Shown: positions 1 through 9,025 of the stretch, one piece after another
Numbering within the stretch: position 1 is the first letter of the stretch
How the letters are laid out: each line of letters opens with the position of its first letter
NCBI GenBank assembly: GCA_035447065.1
Contig: DAOTGJ010000037.1
Location: 1-34,834, forward strand
Direction: 5' to 3'
Source: CALEMW01 sp035447065
GTDB taxonomy: Bacteria; Krumholzibacteriota; Krumholzibacteriia; LZORAL124-64-63
Length of the DNA stretch: 34,834 bases
Made by a program: the position numbers and the translations under genes
The notes under the pieces: generated by a model
Told to the model about the DNA's origin: nothing
The model's input: only the letters and a program-made list of their open reading frames with translations
The model's database searches: none

Positions 1-1184
1 CGACGCCCCAGCACCCCACGTCCCGCCAACCCCACCAGCAGCTCCACGCCGCCGGCCGCCAGCAGCACCGCCGCCGCGCCGAACTTGCCGGCCAGCAGCG
101 GCCCCGTCAGCACGGACAGCAGCGTGACCGGACCCAGCAGCGGGCTCAGCCAGCCGAACACGCGGCCGCGCTGCTCGGGCGGCGTCTCGCGCTGGAGGAA
201 GGTGGCCAGGTTGACCTGGATGCCCGTGCTGAGCGCGCCGAAGATCAGGAACAGGCCGGCCGCCAGGGCCACCGAGCGGTTCACGGCGAAGAGGGCGAGG
301 AAGGCGCCGTCCAGGGCCACCAGCCAGGACACCACCTTGAGCGGCGCGGCGCGGCCGCGCGTGGCGGCGGCGAGCACCGCGCCCAGCAGGCCGCCCAGGC
401 CGGCGGCGGCGAAGATCAGACCCAGCTGCGCCTCCGTGCGGCCCAGCACCACGCGCACGAAATCGAAGACCAGCGGCGGCTGCATGGCGGTCACCACGGT
501 GACGGTGGCCAGGAACACCACGGCGAAGCGCAGGCGCGGGCGCGACCAGATCCACACCGCGCCCTGGCGCAGGTCGCCCAGGCGGGCGGGCGCGGGCGGC
601 GCGGCCTCGGCGTCGCGCGGCAGGTAGCGGAAGTGCCGCGCGCCCAGGATGACGGCGGAGATGAGGAACGTGGCCGCGTCCACGCGGAACGCCGCGGCGG
701 CGCCCAGCCTGAAGACAACCCAACCGCCGGCGGCCATGCCCAGCAGCAGGATCAGGTTGCTGGAGAGCATGGTCAGGGCGTTGGAGCGCTGCAGGTGCTC
801 CGTGGGCACGATGTCCGGCATGAGCGCCAGCCGCGCCGGCCCCGCGAACTGCCGCGCCGTGGCCAGCAGTCCCGCCGCCAGGTACACGGCGCCCAGCGAC
901 TCCCAGAACAGCGGCAGCGCGAGGCAGACCACGGCGCCCAGCACGTCGGCGCCCACGAGCACCGCCTTGGCGCGCCAGCGGTCGATGAGCACGCCGGCCA
1001 CCGGCCCCAGCACCACGCCGGGCAGCACCTGCGCGGCGGCCAGCAGGCCCAGGTCCGCCACGTTGCCCGTGCGGTCCAGCACCAGGGAGAAGAAGGCGAG
1101 GACGGCGACCTTGTCCCCCAGTCCGCTGACGAACTGGGCGGACCAGACCGCCAGGAAGCTGCGGTTGGTCAGCAGATGCTTCAA
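1..1184 (-). CDS. MFS exporter, MFS_3 / EntS-like (3' end cut by window edge)
   Basis: This is an integral membrane transporter of the major facilitator superfamily. The reading frame runs off the left edge, leaving about 394 residues, close to the ~400-420 of the MFS_3 (transmembrane secretion effector, EntS-like) family. The N-terminus has the family look: a short charged start, NRSFLAVWSAQFVSGLGD, then helix 1. A later GVLIDRW segment matches the conserved MFS loop 2-3. Many long hydrophobic stretches alternate with Arg-rich loops. The start is TTG at 1184: a stop lies 15 codons upstream in frame, no ATG or GTG falls between, and GGAGG sits five bases before the TTG. Substrate is unknown; relatives export siderophores, macrolides or other small molecules. 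It is separated from the next upstream gene by 136 bp, so it may have its own promoter. Confidence 0.85.
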   Translation of the reverse strand, partial: MKHLLTNRSFLAVWSAQFVSGLGDKVAVLAFFSLVLDRTGNVADLGLLAAAQVLPGVVLGPVAGVLIDRWRAKAVLVGADVLGAVVCLALPLFWESLGAVYLAAGLLATARQFAGPARLALMPDIVPTEHLQRSNALTMLSSNLILLLGMAAGGWVVFRLGAAAAFRVDAATFLISAVILGARHFRYLPRDAEAAPPAPARLGDLRQGAVWIWSRPRLRFAVVFLATVTVVTAMQPPLVFDFVRVVLGRTEAQLGLIFAAAGLGGLLGAVLAAATRGRAAPLKVVSWLVALDGAFLALFAVNRSVALAAGLFLIFGALSTGIQVNLATFLQRETPPEQRGRVFGWLSPLLGPVTLLSVLTGPLLAGKFGAAAVLLAAGGVELLVGLAGRGVLGR

Positions 1185-1320
1185 CGACGCCTCCAGCGTC
1201 TCGGGGAGCGGGCGTCCTTGCCCGGCTTGCCGAGGTTAGTGCGGAGAGGCGTGGAGGGCAAGAACGGAGTCGAGGGGCGGTGTTCAGGATCAGCGACGCG
1301 ACGCATGGGTCGCCAACCGG

Positions 1321-1782
1321 CTAGCGCGCGCGGGACTCGTCGGATTCCACCTTCCGGAAATCCAACCGGAACCCCCGCCCCTCGTCTCCGCTCACGTCCA
1401 CGGTCAACCGCCCGTCCTCGTGCAGCTGGTAGACCAGGAGCTGAGGGAAGTCGTGCTCGGGGTTGGCGAAGGCGGCGCGATGCTCGCCGCACTCCACCAT
1501 GCGGAAGACCGTGGGCAGATCGTTGTGGGCCACCTTGGCCAGGTAGAAGACCTCGCCCTCCATGGCCAGCAGGCGCAGCGACTCCTCCGTGCGGCCCACC
1601 CGCGCCACGCCCTCCCAGGAATCCTTGCTGAGCACGGACCAGGTCTCGCGGGCGCGGCCGTCCTCGGTGCGCCATTCGCCCTGGAGCCAGGCCAGGGGGG
1701 CGAGCACGTCGCAGCGGTCCTGGGCCGCGGCGGGCGCGGCGGCCAGGACGAGCAGGGTCAGCAGGGTCAGGCGTCGCAGCAC
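1321..1782 (-). CDS. DUF6265-family secreted protein
   Basis: This 153-residue protein begins with a hydrophobic, Ala-ended signal sequence (about residues 1-20, ending AAPAAAQ), so it is probably exported. The mature part has the DUF6265 signature: an early LAWLQGEWR stretch, a central ETWSVLS strand, and the hallmark FANPEHDFPQ motif near residue 118. The family is thought to form a lipocalin-like barrel; no biochemical role is established. GTG at 1782 is chosen as start because the upstream gene ends only two bases before it and a GGGAG lies about eight bases upstream. It is the last gene of a tight three-gene minus-strand run (aminotransferase, DUF486, this gene), so it is probably co-transcribed. 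Confidence 0.8.
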   Translation of the reverse strand: MLRRLTLLTLLVLAAAPAAAQDRCDVLAPLAWLQGEWRTEDGRARETWSVLSKDSWEGVARVGRTEESLRLLAMEGEVFYLAKVAHNDLPTVFRMVECGEHRAAFANPEHDFPQLLVYQLHEDGRLTVDVSGDEGRGFRLDFRKVESDESRAR

Positions 1783-1784
1783 GG

Positions 1785-2141
1785 TCAGGCTCCCATCAGT
1801 CGCGAGCGGAAGAGGAAGAACACGGCCCCCAGCAGGCAGAGCCCCGCCCACAAGTAATCCAGGGTCAGGCGTTCCCGCAGGTAGAAGAGCGAGAAGGGCA
1901 CGAAGACCGTCAGCGTGATGACCTCCTGCACGATCTTGAGCTGCCCCACGCTCATCACCTGGTGGCCGATGCGGTTGGCCGGCACCTGGAGCAGGTACTC
2001 GAACAGGGCGATGCCCCAGCTCACCAGGGCCGCGATCAACACCGGCCGCGTGCTCATGTTCCGCAGATGCCCGTACCAGGCGAAGGTCATGAACACGTTG
2101 CTGCAGGCCAGCAGGACGACGGTGGTCAGCGTAGGGCTCAT
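1785..2141 (-). CDS. DUF486 family small membrane protein (DMT-like)
   Basis: This 118-residue protein has four hydrophobic helices. It is an almost textbook DUF486 sequence: SNVFMTFAWYGHL near the start, ALVSWGIALFEYLLQVPANR in the middle, LKIVQEVITLTVFVPF, and LDYLWAGLCLLGAV at the end. Length matches the family (~110-120). DUF486 proteins resemble one repeat of drug/metabolite transporters and are predicted inner-membrane proteins of unknown substrate. Its ATG overlaps the aminotransferase stop in an ATGA arrangement, implying translational coupling. The downstream DUF6265 gene begins two bases after its stop. Confidence 0.93.
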   Translation of the reverse strand: MSPTLTTVVLLACSNVFMTFAWYGHLRNMSTRPVLIAALVSWGIALFEYLLQVPANRIGHQVMSVGQLKIVQEVITLTVFVPFSLFYLRERLTLDYLWAGLCLLGAVFFLFRSRLMGA

Positions 2142-3307
2142 GATCCTCCAGGCAGTTCGGTGCGCAGGGCGGCGAGCAGACGGTCCACGTCCCGCTCCGT
2201 GGTGTAGCCCTGCACGGAGATGCGCAGCCAGTCGCGGCCGGCGAAGCGGGTGTACGGGATCTCCACGTCGTGACGGGCGCGCAGGCGCTTGTGCAGCGCC
2301 TCGCCGTCGGTGCCGAAGGGCAGGGCCACCGCGGCCATCTGCGCCAGCCAGGGGTCCGGCGGGCAGAGGCTCGGGCCGCCCAGCAGGTCCAGCAGGCGTT
2401 CGCGGGCCGACAGCATGAGGGCGCGGGCCTCGGCCGCCACGGCGCCGCACCAGTCGTGCTCGCGCAGGAAGTCCAGGGCCGCCGGCACCGCCAGCCAGGC
2501 GGACACGTCGCGGGTTCCGGTCCACTCCTGTTCATCCACGAAGCGGCTCGGGCCGGGCCGGTCGCTGCGCCACCCCCAGCTCACCACCAGGGGCTCGACC
2601 AGGTCCTGCGCCTCCGGCCGCACGTGCAGGAACGCCGCGCCCTTGGGCGCGAGCAGCCACTTGTGGCAGTTGGCGGTGTAGGCGTCGGCGCCCAGGGCCG
2701 TGAGATCGACGGGGATCTGGCCGGGAGCGTGAGCGCCGTCCACCAGCGTGAAGATCCCCCGCTCGCGGGCGCGCGCCACCAGCGGCGCCACCGGCAGGAT
2801 CACGCCGCTCACCGAGGTGATGTGGCTGAGGAAGAGCACGCGGGTGCGCGGCGTGGCGCGGGACCATACGGCCTCCACCACGGCGGCCGGATCGTCCAGC
2901 GGGAAGGGCAGCGGCGCGCGCACCACCACGGCGCCGGTCTTCTCCGCCAGGAAGGCCCAGAGCCGGTCCAGGGCGCCGTACTCCTGGTCCGTGGTGAGGA
3001 TCTCGTCGCCGGGCCGCAGGTCCAGCGAGCGCGCCACGATGTTCACGCCGGTGGTGGCGTTGGACACGAAGACCAGGTCGTCGCGCTCCGCCCCCACGAA
3101 CTCCGCCAGCCGCCCGCGCGCCGCCGCCAGCCGCGCCGGCAGCGTGCGCTCGTAGGCCAGGAAGTCCAGGGGCTCGGCCTCGAGCTCGCGCTGGAGGCGC
3201 TGGTACTCGTCGAAGACCGGACGCGGGCAGGCGCCGAAGGAGCCGTGGTTGAGGAAGGCCACGTCGTCGCGCAGCAGGAAGAGGGAGCGGCGGTCCTGGG
3301 GGAGCAT
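2138..3307 (-). CDS. Class V aminotransferase, isopenicillin-N-epimerase-like
   Basis: This is a 389-residue PLP enzyme of aminotransferase class V. Visible landmarks are the N-terminal LNHGSFGACP motif typical of the isopenicillin N epimerase/cysteine-desulfurase-like branch, a VFVSNATTGVN phosphate-binding stretch, the Asp of LVDGAHAPG that contacts the PLP pyridine nitrogen, and CHKW with the Schiff-base lysine at about residue 216. Family members racemise or transaminate amino acids or amino-acyl substrates; the true substrate here cannot be told. ATG 3307 is preferred because GAGG lies five bases upstream. An in-frame ATG at 3349 would add 14 residues, but its nearest GAGG is 11 bases away. 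It heads a three-gene operon and is divergent from the ECF sigma gene at 3404. Confidence 0.9.
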   Translation of the reverse strand: MLPQDRRSLFLLRDDVAFLNHGSFGACPRPVFDEYQRLQRELEAEPLDFLAYERTLPARLAAARGRLAEFVGAERDDLVFVSNATTGVNIVARSLDLRPGDEILTTDQEYGALDRLWAFLAEKTGAVVVRAPLPFPLDDPAAVVEAVWSRATPRTRVLFLSHITSVSGVILPVAPLVARARERGIFTLVDGAHAPGQIPVDLTALGADAYTANCHKWLLAPKGAAFLHVRPEAQDLVEPLVVSWGWRSDRPGPSRFVDEQEWTGTRDVSAWLAVPAALDFLREHDWCGAVAAEARALMLSARERLLDLLGGPSLCPPDPWLAQMAAVALPFGTDGEALHKRLRARHDVEIPYTRFAGRDWLRISVQGYTTERDVDRLLAALRTELPGGS

Positions 3308-3403
3308 GATCACCTCATGGGTTGCGGTGGAGCGGACATGATACTCCATCGGCCGCCGTTCCTCACGTGGCGGAATCATCGAGGCCCGTGGTATCCTTTC
3401 TCC

Positions 3404-3964
3404 ATGGAAAGCCCGACCCGCAGCGAGGTCACCCGCCTCCTCCAGACCCTGGACACGGGCGCGCGCGACCGGCTGCTCGAACTCCTCTACGACGAGCTCC
3501 GCCGCACCGCGGGCCGCCTCATGGCGCGCGAGCGGGTGGAGCACACGCTCCAGCCCACGGCGCTGGTGCACGAGGCCTGGCTGCGCCTGGGCGACGTGGA
3601 CAAGCTGGCCTGGACGGACCGCGCCCACTTCCTGGGCATCGCCGCGCGCTGCATGCGGCAGGTGCTGGTGGACCACGCGCGCACCAAGGCCGCGGCCAAG
3701 CGCGGCGGCGGCCGTCAGCAGGTGACCCTGGACGAGGGCATGCTGGTGGGCGACGGCCGCGCCCTGGAGCTGCTGGCCCTGGACCAGGCCATGGCCAAGC
3801 TGGCCGCGGTGGACGAGCGCGCCGCCGGCGTGGCCGAGCGCCGCATCTTCGCCGGCATGACCGTGGACGAGGTGGCCCACGACCTGGGCGTGTCGCCGCG
3901 CACCGTGGACGGCGACTGGTCCATGGCGCGGCTCTGGCTCACCCGCGAGCTCGAAGGCGTCTGA
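3404..3964 (+). CDS. ECF-type RNA polymerase sigma factor (PF07638 / Sig-70_X6 type)
   Basis: This 186-residue sigma factor belongs to the ECF_sub/PF07638 group. Region 2 carries the diagnostic TLQPTALVHEAWLRL and the FLGIAARCMRQVLVDHAR segment; a basic AKRGGGR linker follows. Region 4 ends with a helix-turn-helix (MTVDEVAHDLGVSPRTVDGDW). No zinc-type anti-sigma gene is adjacent. Instead a membrane Ser/Thr kinase starts three bases after the stop, an arrangement in which the kinase is thought to control the sigma factor. There is no convincing Shine-Dalgarno near the ATG. A TATCCT hexamer sits only ten bases upstream, so a leaderless or very short 5' end is possible but unproven. Confidence 0.93.
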   Translation: MESPTRSEVTRLLQTLDTGARDRLLELLYDELRRTAGRLMARERVEHTLQPTALVHEAWLRLGDVDKLAWTDRAHFLGIAARCMRQVLVDHARTKAAAKRGGGRQQVTLDEGMLVGDGRALELLALDQAMAKLAAVDERAAGVAERRIFAGMTVDEVAHDLGVSPRTVDGDWSMARLWLTRELEGV

Positions 3965-3966
3965 CA

Positions 3967-6555
3967 TTGGACGCCGCCCGCTACCAACGCGTGAAGGCCG
4001 TCCTGGTCGAGGCTCTGGCCCTCCCATCCCAAGAACGCACCGCCTACCTGGACCGCGCATGCGGCGCCGACGCCGACCTGCGCGCCGAGGTGGAGGACCT
4101 GCTGCGGCGCGAGTCGTCGCCCGCCCGCCTGGTGGAGGAGGGCGTGAGCAGCGTGGCGGACCTGACCGAGCTGTTCGCGTCCGAGGAGGCCCCCACGCGG
4201 ATCGGCCGCTACGAGATCCTGGGCGTGCTGGGCGAGGGCGGCATGGGCGTGGTCTACCACGGCCGCCAGCACGAGCCCATCGTCCGCGACGTGGCCGTGA
4301 AGGTGCTGCGCCGCGGCCTGGACACCGCGCGGCTGCTGGAGCGCTTCCAGTGGGAGCGGCGCTCGTTGGCGCGCATGGACCACCCGCACATCGCCCGCAT
4401 CCTGGACGCCGGCAGCGACGACGCCGGCCGCCCCTTCGTGGTGCTGGAGAAGGTGGACGGCGAGCCGGTCACCCGCTGGTGCGATGAGCGACGCCTGCCG
4501 CTGGCGGAGCGCATCGGCGTGATGGAGCTCACGGCCCGCGCCGTGCAGCACGCCCACGACCGCGGCGTGCTCCACCGCGACCTCAAGCCCGGCAACGTGC
4601 TGGTGCGCGAGGTGGACGGGCGGGCGGTGCCCAAGGTCATCGACTTCGGCATCGCCAAGGCCCTGGATCCCGGCGACGACGACCTCACCCAGCTGGGCCA
4701 GCAGGTGGGCACCCCCGCCTACATGAGCCCCGAGCAGCGCGCCGGCGACCCCGGCGCCGTGGACGTGCGCAGCGACGTGTACGCCCTGGGCGTGATGCTC
4801 TACGAGCTGCTCACCGGCGTCCGCCCCTGGGGCGACGACCCCGACGACCGCACCCTGCCGCCCGCCCCCAGCCGCCGCGCGGCCAAGGATGCGCCGGTGG
4901 AGCCGGGACGCCTGCGCGGCGACCTGGACCGCATCGCCCTGAAGGCCGTGCATCCGGATCCGGAGCGGCGCTACGCGTCGGCCGCCGCTCTGGCCGACGA
5001 CCTGGAGCGCTGGCGTCTGGGCCGCCCCGTGAGCGCCACCCCCGACAGCCTGGGCTACCGCCTGCGCATGTCCGGCCGCCGCAACCCGGTGGCGGTGGCG
5101 GTGCTGGGCGCGGCGCTGGTGTTCGTGGTGGCCGGCGTGGGATTCCTGGCGTACCACGCGCGGCGGTTGGATCAGGAACGGCGGCTGGCCCTGGCCGCGG
5201 AGGAGACCGCGCGGCGCGAGGCGGCGGCCGCGGGCGAGATCGCCGGGTTCCTGCAGGAGATGCTCACGGAGACCAACCCCGAGACCGGCGACGGCGCCGA
5301 CCTCACCGCCCTGGAGCTCCTGCGCCGCGGCGCCGCCCGCCTGGACACGGAGCTCACGGACCAGCCCCTGGTGCGCGGCCGCCTGCTGAGCACCATGGCC
5401 GCCGCCCTGCACGGCATGGCCCGCCACGAGGAGGCCGACACCCTGGCCCGCCGCGGCCTGGCGTCGTTCCAGGCCGTGCCGGACACCGCCGTGATCCTGC
5501 GCGACCTGGCCGACACCCGCTGGCTCCTGGGCACCATCCTCCACGACCGCAGCCTCCACGCCGAGGCCGAGGCCCAGACCCGCGCCGCCCTGGACCTGGC
5601 CCGCCGCACCCGCGACGCCGACCCCCAGTTCCCCCTGGACGTGGCCGTGGACCTGGCCATCAGCGTGCAGGGCGAGGGGCGCGTGCAGGAGGCCATCGAG
5701 CTGCTGCGCGGGGTGGAGCGCGACGCCGCGGCCCTGGGTCCCGAGGGCGAGCGCACCATGGCCGCGGCCCGCAACATCCTGGGCTACATCTTCTATCAGA
5801 CGGGTGACTGGAAGGAGGCGGCGGTCTCCCTGTCGCAGGCCCTGGCCACCCTGCGCACCTTGGAGCCGCCCGACGACCTGGAGCTGGCCAACACGCTCAA
5901 CAACCTGGCCGGCATCAAGAAGAAGACGGGGCATCCGGACGAGGCGGAGGCGCTGTTCGCCGAATCGCTGGCGATCTTCCAACTCGTGTATCAGCAGGAG
6001 CACACCACCTATGCGCGCGCCTTCCAGCACCTGGGCGGCATCGCCCTGGAGCGCGGCGACCTGGCCCGCGCCGACTCGCTCATCACCGCGTCCGTGGACA
6101 TCACCCTGCGCCTGCTGGGACGCGAGCATCCGTACACGGCGGGCTCGCTGCTCTACCTGGGGAAGCTGCGCCACGCCCAGGGCCGCGACGCCGAGGCCGA
6201 GACCGCCATCCGCGAGGCCGTGGCCATCCGCGCCCGCACCGTGGGCCCGGACCACTACCGCACCCGCATCGCGCGCGCGGAGCTGGGCAAGTTCCTGCTG
6301 GAGACGGGAAGGCTGGCGGAGGCGGAGGCGGAGCTGAGCGCCCTGGTGCGCGACGAGGCCGCGCGCCTGCCCGACACCCACCCCGAGCTGAACGAGCTGA
6401 AGCTGGATCTGGCGGAGACCCTGCTGGAGGAAGGAAGGCCGCGGGAGGCGCGGCCGCTGCTGCGCGAGGCGCTGCCCAAGCTGCGGGCGGCGCTGGACGA
6501 CACCCACCCCGACGTGATCCGCTGCCGCGATCTGCTGGTGCGCGCGGAGCCGTAG
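3967..6555 (+). CDS. Membrane Ser/Thr protein kinase with C-terminal TPR domain
   Basis: This is an 862-residue Hanks-type kinase. An N-terminal helical segment (residues 1-75) precedes the kinase domain. The kinase has a Gly-rich GEGGMGVVY loop, the ATP lysine in VAVKVL (K112), the catalytic HRDLKPGN loop (D205, K207), DFG at 226-228, and the SPEQRAGD activation-segment end. One transmembrane helix follows at about 375-395. The remaining ~460 residues are helical TPR-like repeats, probably outside the membrane. All catalytic residues are present, so it should be active. The TTG start at 3967 lies three bases after the sigma stop, matches the usual N-terminus of this family, and has GAAGG about nine bases upstream. 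The gene is translationally linked to the ECF sigma factor, its likely target or partner. Confidence 0.93.
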   Translation: MDAARYQRVKAVLVEALALPSQERTAYLDRACGADADLRAEVEDLLRRESSPARLVEEGVSSVADLTELFASEEAPTRIGRYEILGVLGEGGMGVVYHGRQHEPIVRDVAVKVLRRGLDTARLLERFQWERRSLARMDHPHIARILDAGSDDAGRPFVVLEKVDGEPVTRWCDERRLPLAERIGVMELTARAVQHAHDRGVLHRDLKPGNVLVREVDGRAVPKVIDFGIAKALDPGDDDLTQLGQQVGTPAYMSPEQRAGDPGAVDVRSDVYALGVMLYELLTGVRPWGDDPDDRTLPPAPSRRAAKDAPVEPGRLRGDLDRIALKAVHPDPERRYASAAALADDLERWRLGRPVSATPDSLGYRLRMSGRRNPVAVAVLGAALVFVVAGVGFLAYHARRLDQERRLALAAEETARREAAAAGEIAGFLQEMLTETNPETGDGADLTALELLRRGAARLDTELTDQPLVRGRLLSTMAAALHGMARHEEADTLARRGLASFQAVPDTAVILRDLADTRWLLGTILHDRSLHAEAEAQTRAALDLARRTRDADPQFPLDVAVDLAISVQGEGRVQEAIELLRGVERDAAALGPEGERTMAAARNILGYIFYQTGDWKEAAVSLSQALATLRTLEPPDDLELANTLNNLAGIKKKTGHPDEAEALFAESLAIFQLVYQQEHTTYARAFQHLGGIALERGDLARADSLITASVDITLRLLGREHPYTAGSLLYLGKLRHAQGRDAEAETAIREAVAIRARTVGPDHYRTRIARAELGKFLLETGRLAEAEAELSALVRDEAARLPDTHPELNELKLDLAETLLEEGRPREARPLLREALPKLRAALDDTHPDVIRCRDLLVRAEP

Positions 6556-6558
6556 CCC

Positions 6559-8271
6559 CTAGACCCGCTCCCCGAAGACCAACCCCTTGAGCATGGCCAC
6601 CGAGCGGTGCAGATCCACCGCCTGGGCGCTGAGCTCCTCGGCCGCCGAGGCCGCCTCCTCCGCATTGGCGGCGTTGGACTGGCTGCCCTGATCCAGCTGC
6701 CCCACAGCCTGCAGGATCTGGTCGATGCCGCGGCTCTGCTCCTCCGCGGCGCGGTCCACCTCCGCCACCAGCCGGGCCACGTCGTCGGCCGACACGGCGC
6801 TGGAGTCGATGATCTTCCGCACCGACGCCGCCACCTGCACGCCCTGGTCGGAATGGCGGATCGAGGCCTCGATCAGCCCCGACGTCTCCTTGGCCGCCCC
6901 TGCGGCGCGCTGCGCCAGGCTGCGCACCTCGTCCGCCACGATGGCGAAGCCCTTGCCCGCCTCGCCCGCCCGCGCGGCCTCCACCGCGGCGTTCAGCGCC
7001 AGCAGGTTGGTCTGGAAGGCGATCTCGTCGATGGTGCGCACGATGCGGCCCGTCTCATCCGCCGCCGCCTTGATCTGGTCGATGGCCGCATCGAGCTCCG
7101 CCACGGTGCGCACGCCGTCGTTGAGCATGGTCTGGGTCTCGGTCATGCGGTCGCGGATGGTGCGCGCGCTGACCGAGGTGGTCTGCACGCTGGACGTCAT
7201 GATCTGCAGGTTGGACGACGTCTCCTGCACCACCGCCGCGCTCTCGTTGGTGAGCTGCGCCAGCGACTGGCTGGACTGGGCGATGTGGTTGGAGGCCGTC
7301 GCCGTCTGGTCGGCGCCCGAGGTGAGGCTCTGGATGATGCGCTGCACCGGCACGCTCACGGACCGCGAAACCAGGAAGATGATGACGCCGATGACCGCCA
7401 GCGCCACCAGCGTGAGCACCACGCCCAGCGCCGTGATCGCCTTGCTGGACGCGTAGATCTGCGAATCGTTGATGGTCACCGCCACCAGCCAGCCGCTCCC
7501 CTCCTCGGTGAGGAAGCTCGCCTTCTTGCTGACGTCCCGGAACACGTACTCGCTCAGACCCTGCTTCTTCTCCAGCATGAAGCGGCCCCACGGCTCCTTG
7601 GAGATGTCGGTCTTCATGATCACGTCGGCCTTGGGATGCGCGAAGATGATGCCCTCATGGGTGGTGAGGTAGGCGTAGCCCGTCTCGCCCAGCCGGATCG
7701 GCGCGATGAACTGCTGCGAGAAGCGCGCCAGGTCGATCACGCCCACCAGCACGCCGTCGGGCCGGGCGCCGCCGCCCACGGGCCGGCTCATCACCAGGCA
7801 CGGGTTGCCGGAGATGCGGCTGACCAGCACGTCCGACGTGGCGTTCCGGCCCTGCATGCTCTCGTGGAAGTAGGCGCGGTCGCCGAAGTTCTTCGTCCGC
7901 TCGCTGGCGGGATCGCTGGAGGCGATCACCTCGCCGTTGCGGTCGCAGAGATGGAGGCCCTCGTAATACGCCGTCCCCGCGTAGATCTTCCGCAAAAGCG
8001 CTCCGGCCGCCGCCGCAGCCGCGGGATCGCCGCTCGCACCGTTGCGGATGGGTTCCAGATCCTGCCAGATGCCCAGCTCGCCCGCACGATCGGCCCGCCA
8101 GGCCTTGAGCTGCTCCAGGGTGATGGCGCAGGTGGTGTCCATGCTCTCGATGACCTGGTCATTGAGCGCCTTGGAGCTCTTGTTCACCGTGATCCCGAGC
8201 ATGACGCCCATGGCGATCGCGACGGCGACGGTGGTGGGCAGGAAGAATCGCTTCTGCAGGCTGAATCGCAT
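6559..8271 (-). CDS. Methyl-accepting chemotaxis protein with periplasmic Cache-type sensor
   Basis: This is a 570-residue chemoreceptor. TM1 lies at about residues 10-30, a periplasmic sensor at about 35-275 looks like a double Cache domain (TAYYEGLHLCDRNGEVIASS, DRAYFHESMQGR, GVLVGVIDLARF), and TM2 spans about 279-303. The cytoplasmic part has the universal hairpin tip with EIAFQTNLLALNAAVEAARAG near residues 414-450 and ends in a short non-CheR-docking tail. Immediately after TM2 only a short P-x-x-x-I helix is seen before the coiled coil, so a full HAMP domain seems to be missing. No che genes are nearby; it is an orphan receptor. ATG 8271 is supported by AGGGGG just upstream. The stop lies three bases from the convergent kinase stop. 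Confidence 0.93.
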   Translation of the reverse strand: MRFSLQKRFFLPTTVAVAIAMGVMLGITVNKSSKALNDQVIESMDTTCAITLEQLKAWRADRAGELGIWQDLEPIRNGASGDPAAAAAAGALLRKIYAGTAYYEGLHLCDRNGEVIASSDPASERTKNFGDRAYFHESMQGRNATSDVLVSRISGNPCLVMSRPVGGGARPDGVLVGVIDLARFSQQFIAPIRLGETGYAYLTTHEGIIFAHPKADVIMKTDISKEPWGRFMLEKKQGLSEYVFRDVSKKASFLTEEGSGWLVAVTINDSQIYASSKAITALGVVLTLVALAVIGVIIFLVSRSVSVPVQRIIQSLTSGADQTATASNHIAQSSQSLAQLTNESAAVVQETSSNLQIMTSSVQTTSVSARTIRDRMTETQTMLNDGVRTVAELDAAIDQIKAAADETGRIVRTIDEIAFQTNLLALNAAVEAARAGEAGKGFAIVADEVRSLAQRAAGAAKETSGLIEASIRHSDQGVQVAASVRKIIDSSAVSADDVARLVAEVDRAAEEQSRGIDQILQAVGQLDQGSQSNAANAEEAASAAEELSAQAVDLHRSVAMLKGLVFGERV

Positions 8272-8417
8272 GATGGCCCCCTGGGGGTCGGGCGAGTGTC
8301 GGAGCGACGGCGTCCCCTGCCCTCGTTCTCGCCTCCCTCCTTCGGCCAACACCCGGGCGAACTTGCGATATTAAATTGATAACAACAGTCACGAATATCG
8401 GAGATACAGGGTCCGCT

Positions 8418-8957
8418 TCAGGCGCTCTTGGTCGCCAAGGCCTCCACTGTCTTCAGGTTACGGAATGTGGCGCACCGCTTCAACGCCCGCTCCAACCCGG
8501 CGTAGGAGAACTCCGTCTCGCTCTCCCGACGACGCCGCAGCCAGTAGACTTCGCGCTCCCGCAGGGCGAAGGCGTCGTCGTCCGTGGCGAATCCCAGCAC
8601 CTGGGCCCGCTCCGCCGCGGTCAGCGGCTCGCCCAGGAAGCCCACGTAGCAGGCATGAGCAGCCTCCAGCTCCTGCGGCGGGAACGGCACGGCTGCCACC
8701 ACCTCTTGCAGCTCGGCGGCGGTGCGCAGGAACACGTCCACGTCGAACCCCAGGCCCGCCTCCAGCGTGGCGGCCAGGTCCCGCTCCAGCTTGGGCAGGC
8801 TGCGCTTGGCGGTGGTGAAGAGCACGTTGCCGCTGGCCAGGTGGGTGCGCACGTCGTCCAGACCGGCGTCGGTGCAGACCGCGCGCAGGCGCTCCATAGT
8901 GACGCGGCGACTGCCCACGTTGACGGCGCGGAGCAGGGCGATGATGGTCCGAGGCAC
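8418..8957 (-). CDS. DUF1697 family protein
   Basis: This 179-residue protein of the DUF1697 family matches the usual length. The signature is clear: a first strand IIALLRAVNVGS, then MERLRAVCTDAGLDDVRTHLASGNVLF, and a C-terminal segment with REREVYWLRRR and a T-x-R-N-x-x-T-V-E end (TFRNLKTVEAL). The family is cytoplasmic and of unknown function. GTG 8957 is chosen because AAGGAG lies seven bases upstream and translation then begins directly at the conserved first strand. It is divergent from the PLC-like gene at 9026, with 68 bp between the two starts. Confidence 0.9.
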   Translation of the reverse strand: MPRTIIALLRAVNVGSRRVTMERLRAVCTDAGLDDVRTHLASGNVLFTTAKRSLPKLERDLAATLEAGLGFDVDVFLRTAAELQEVVAAVPFPPQELEAAHACYVGFLGEPLTAAERAQVLGFATDDDAFALREREVYWLRRRRESETEFSYAGLERALKRCATFRNLKTVEALATKSA

Positions 8958-9025
8958 GGCGGACTCCTTGGCCGAGGATGGCCTCCCACGGTACCATGAC
9001 GGGGACCCGACCACCAGGAGGCCCC

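Noticed and set aside
2138..4060. Upstream extension of the aminotransferase to 640 residues
   Set aside because: The added part reads antisense through the ECF sigma gene; a ribosome-binding site supports ATG 3307.
3715..6507. A 930-codon open frame antisense to the first kinase gene
   Set aside because: It is a Gln/Val/Gly-rich shadow caused by high third-position GC; the plus-strand kinase has every catalytic motif and a coupled start.
8340..8410. AT-rich island upstream of the chemoreceptor as a promoter
   Set aside because: A TAATAT-like hexamer exists, but no -35 at a sensible spacing; too weak to list as a feature.
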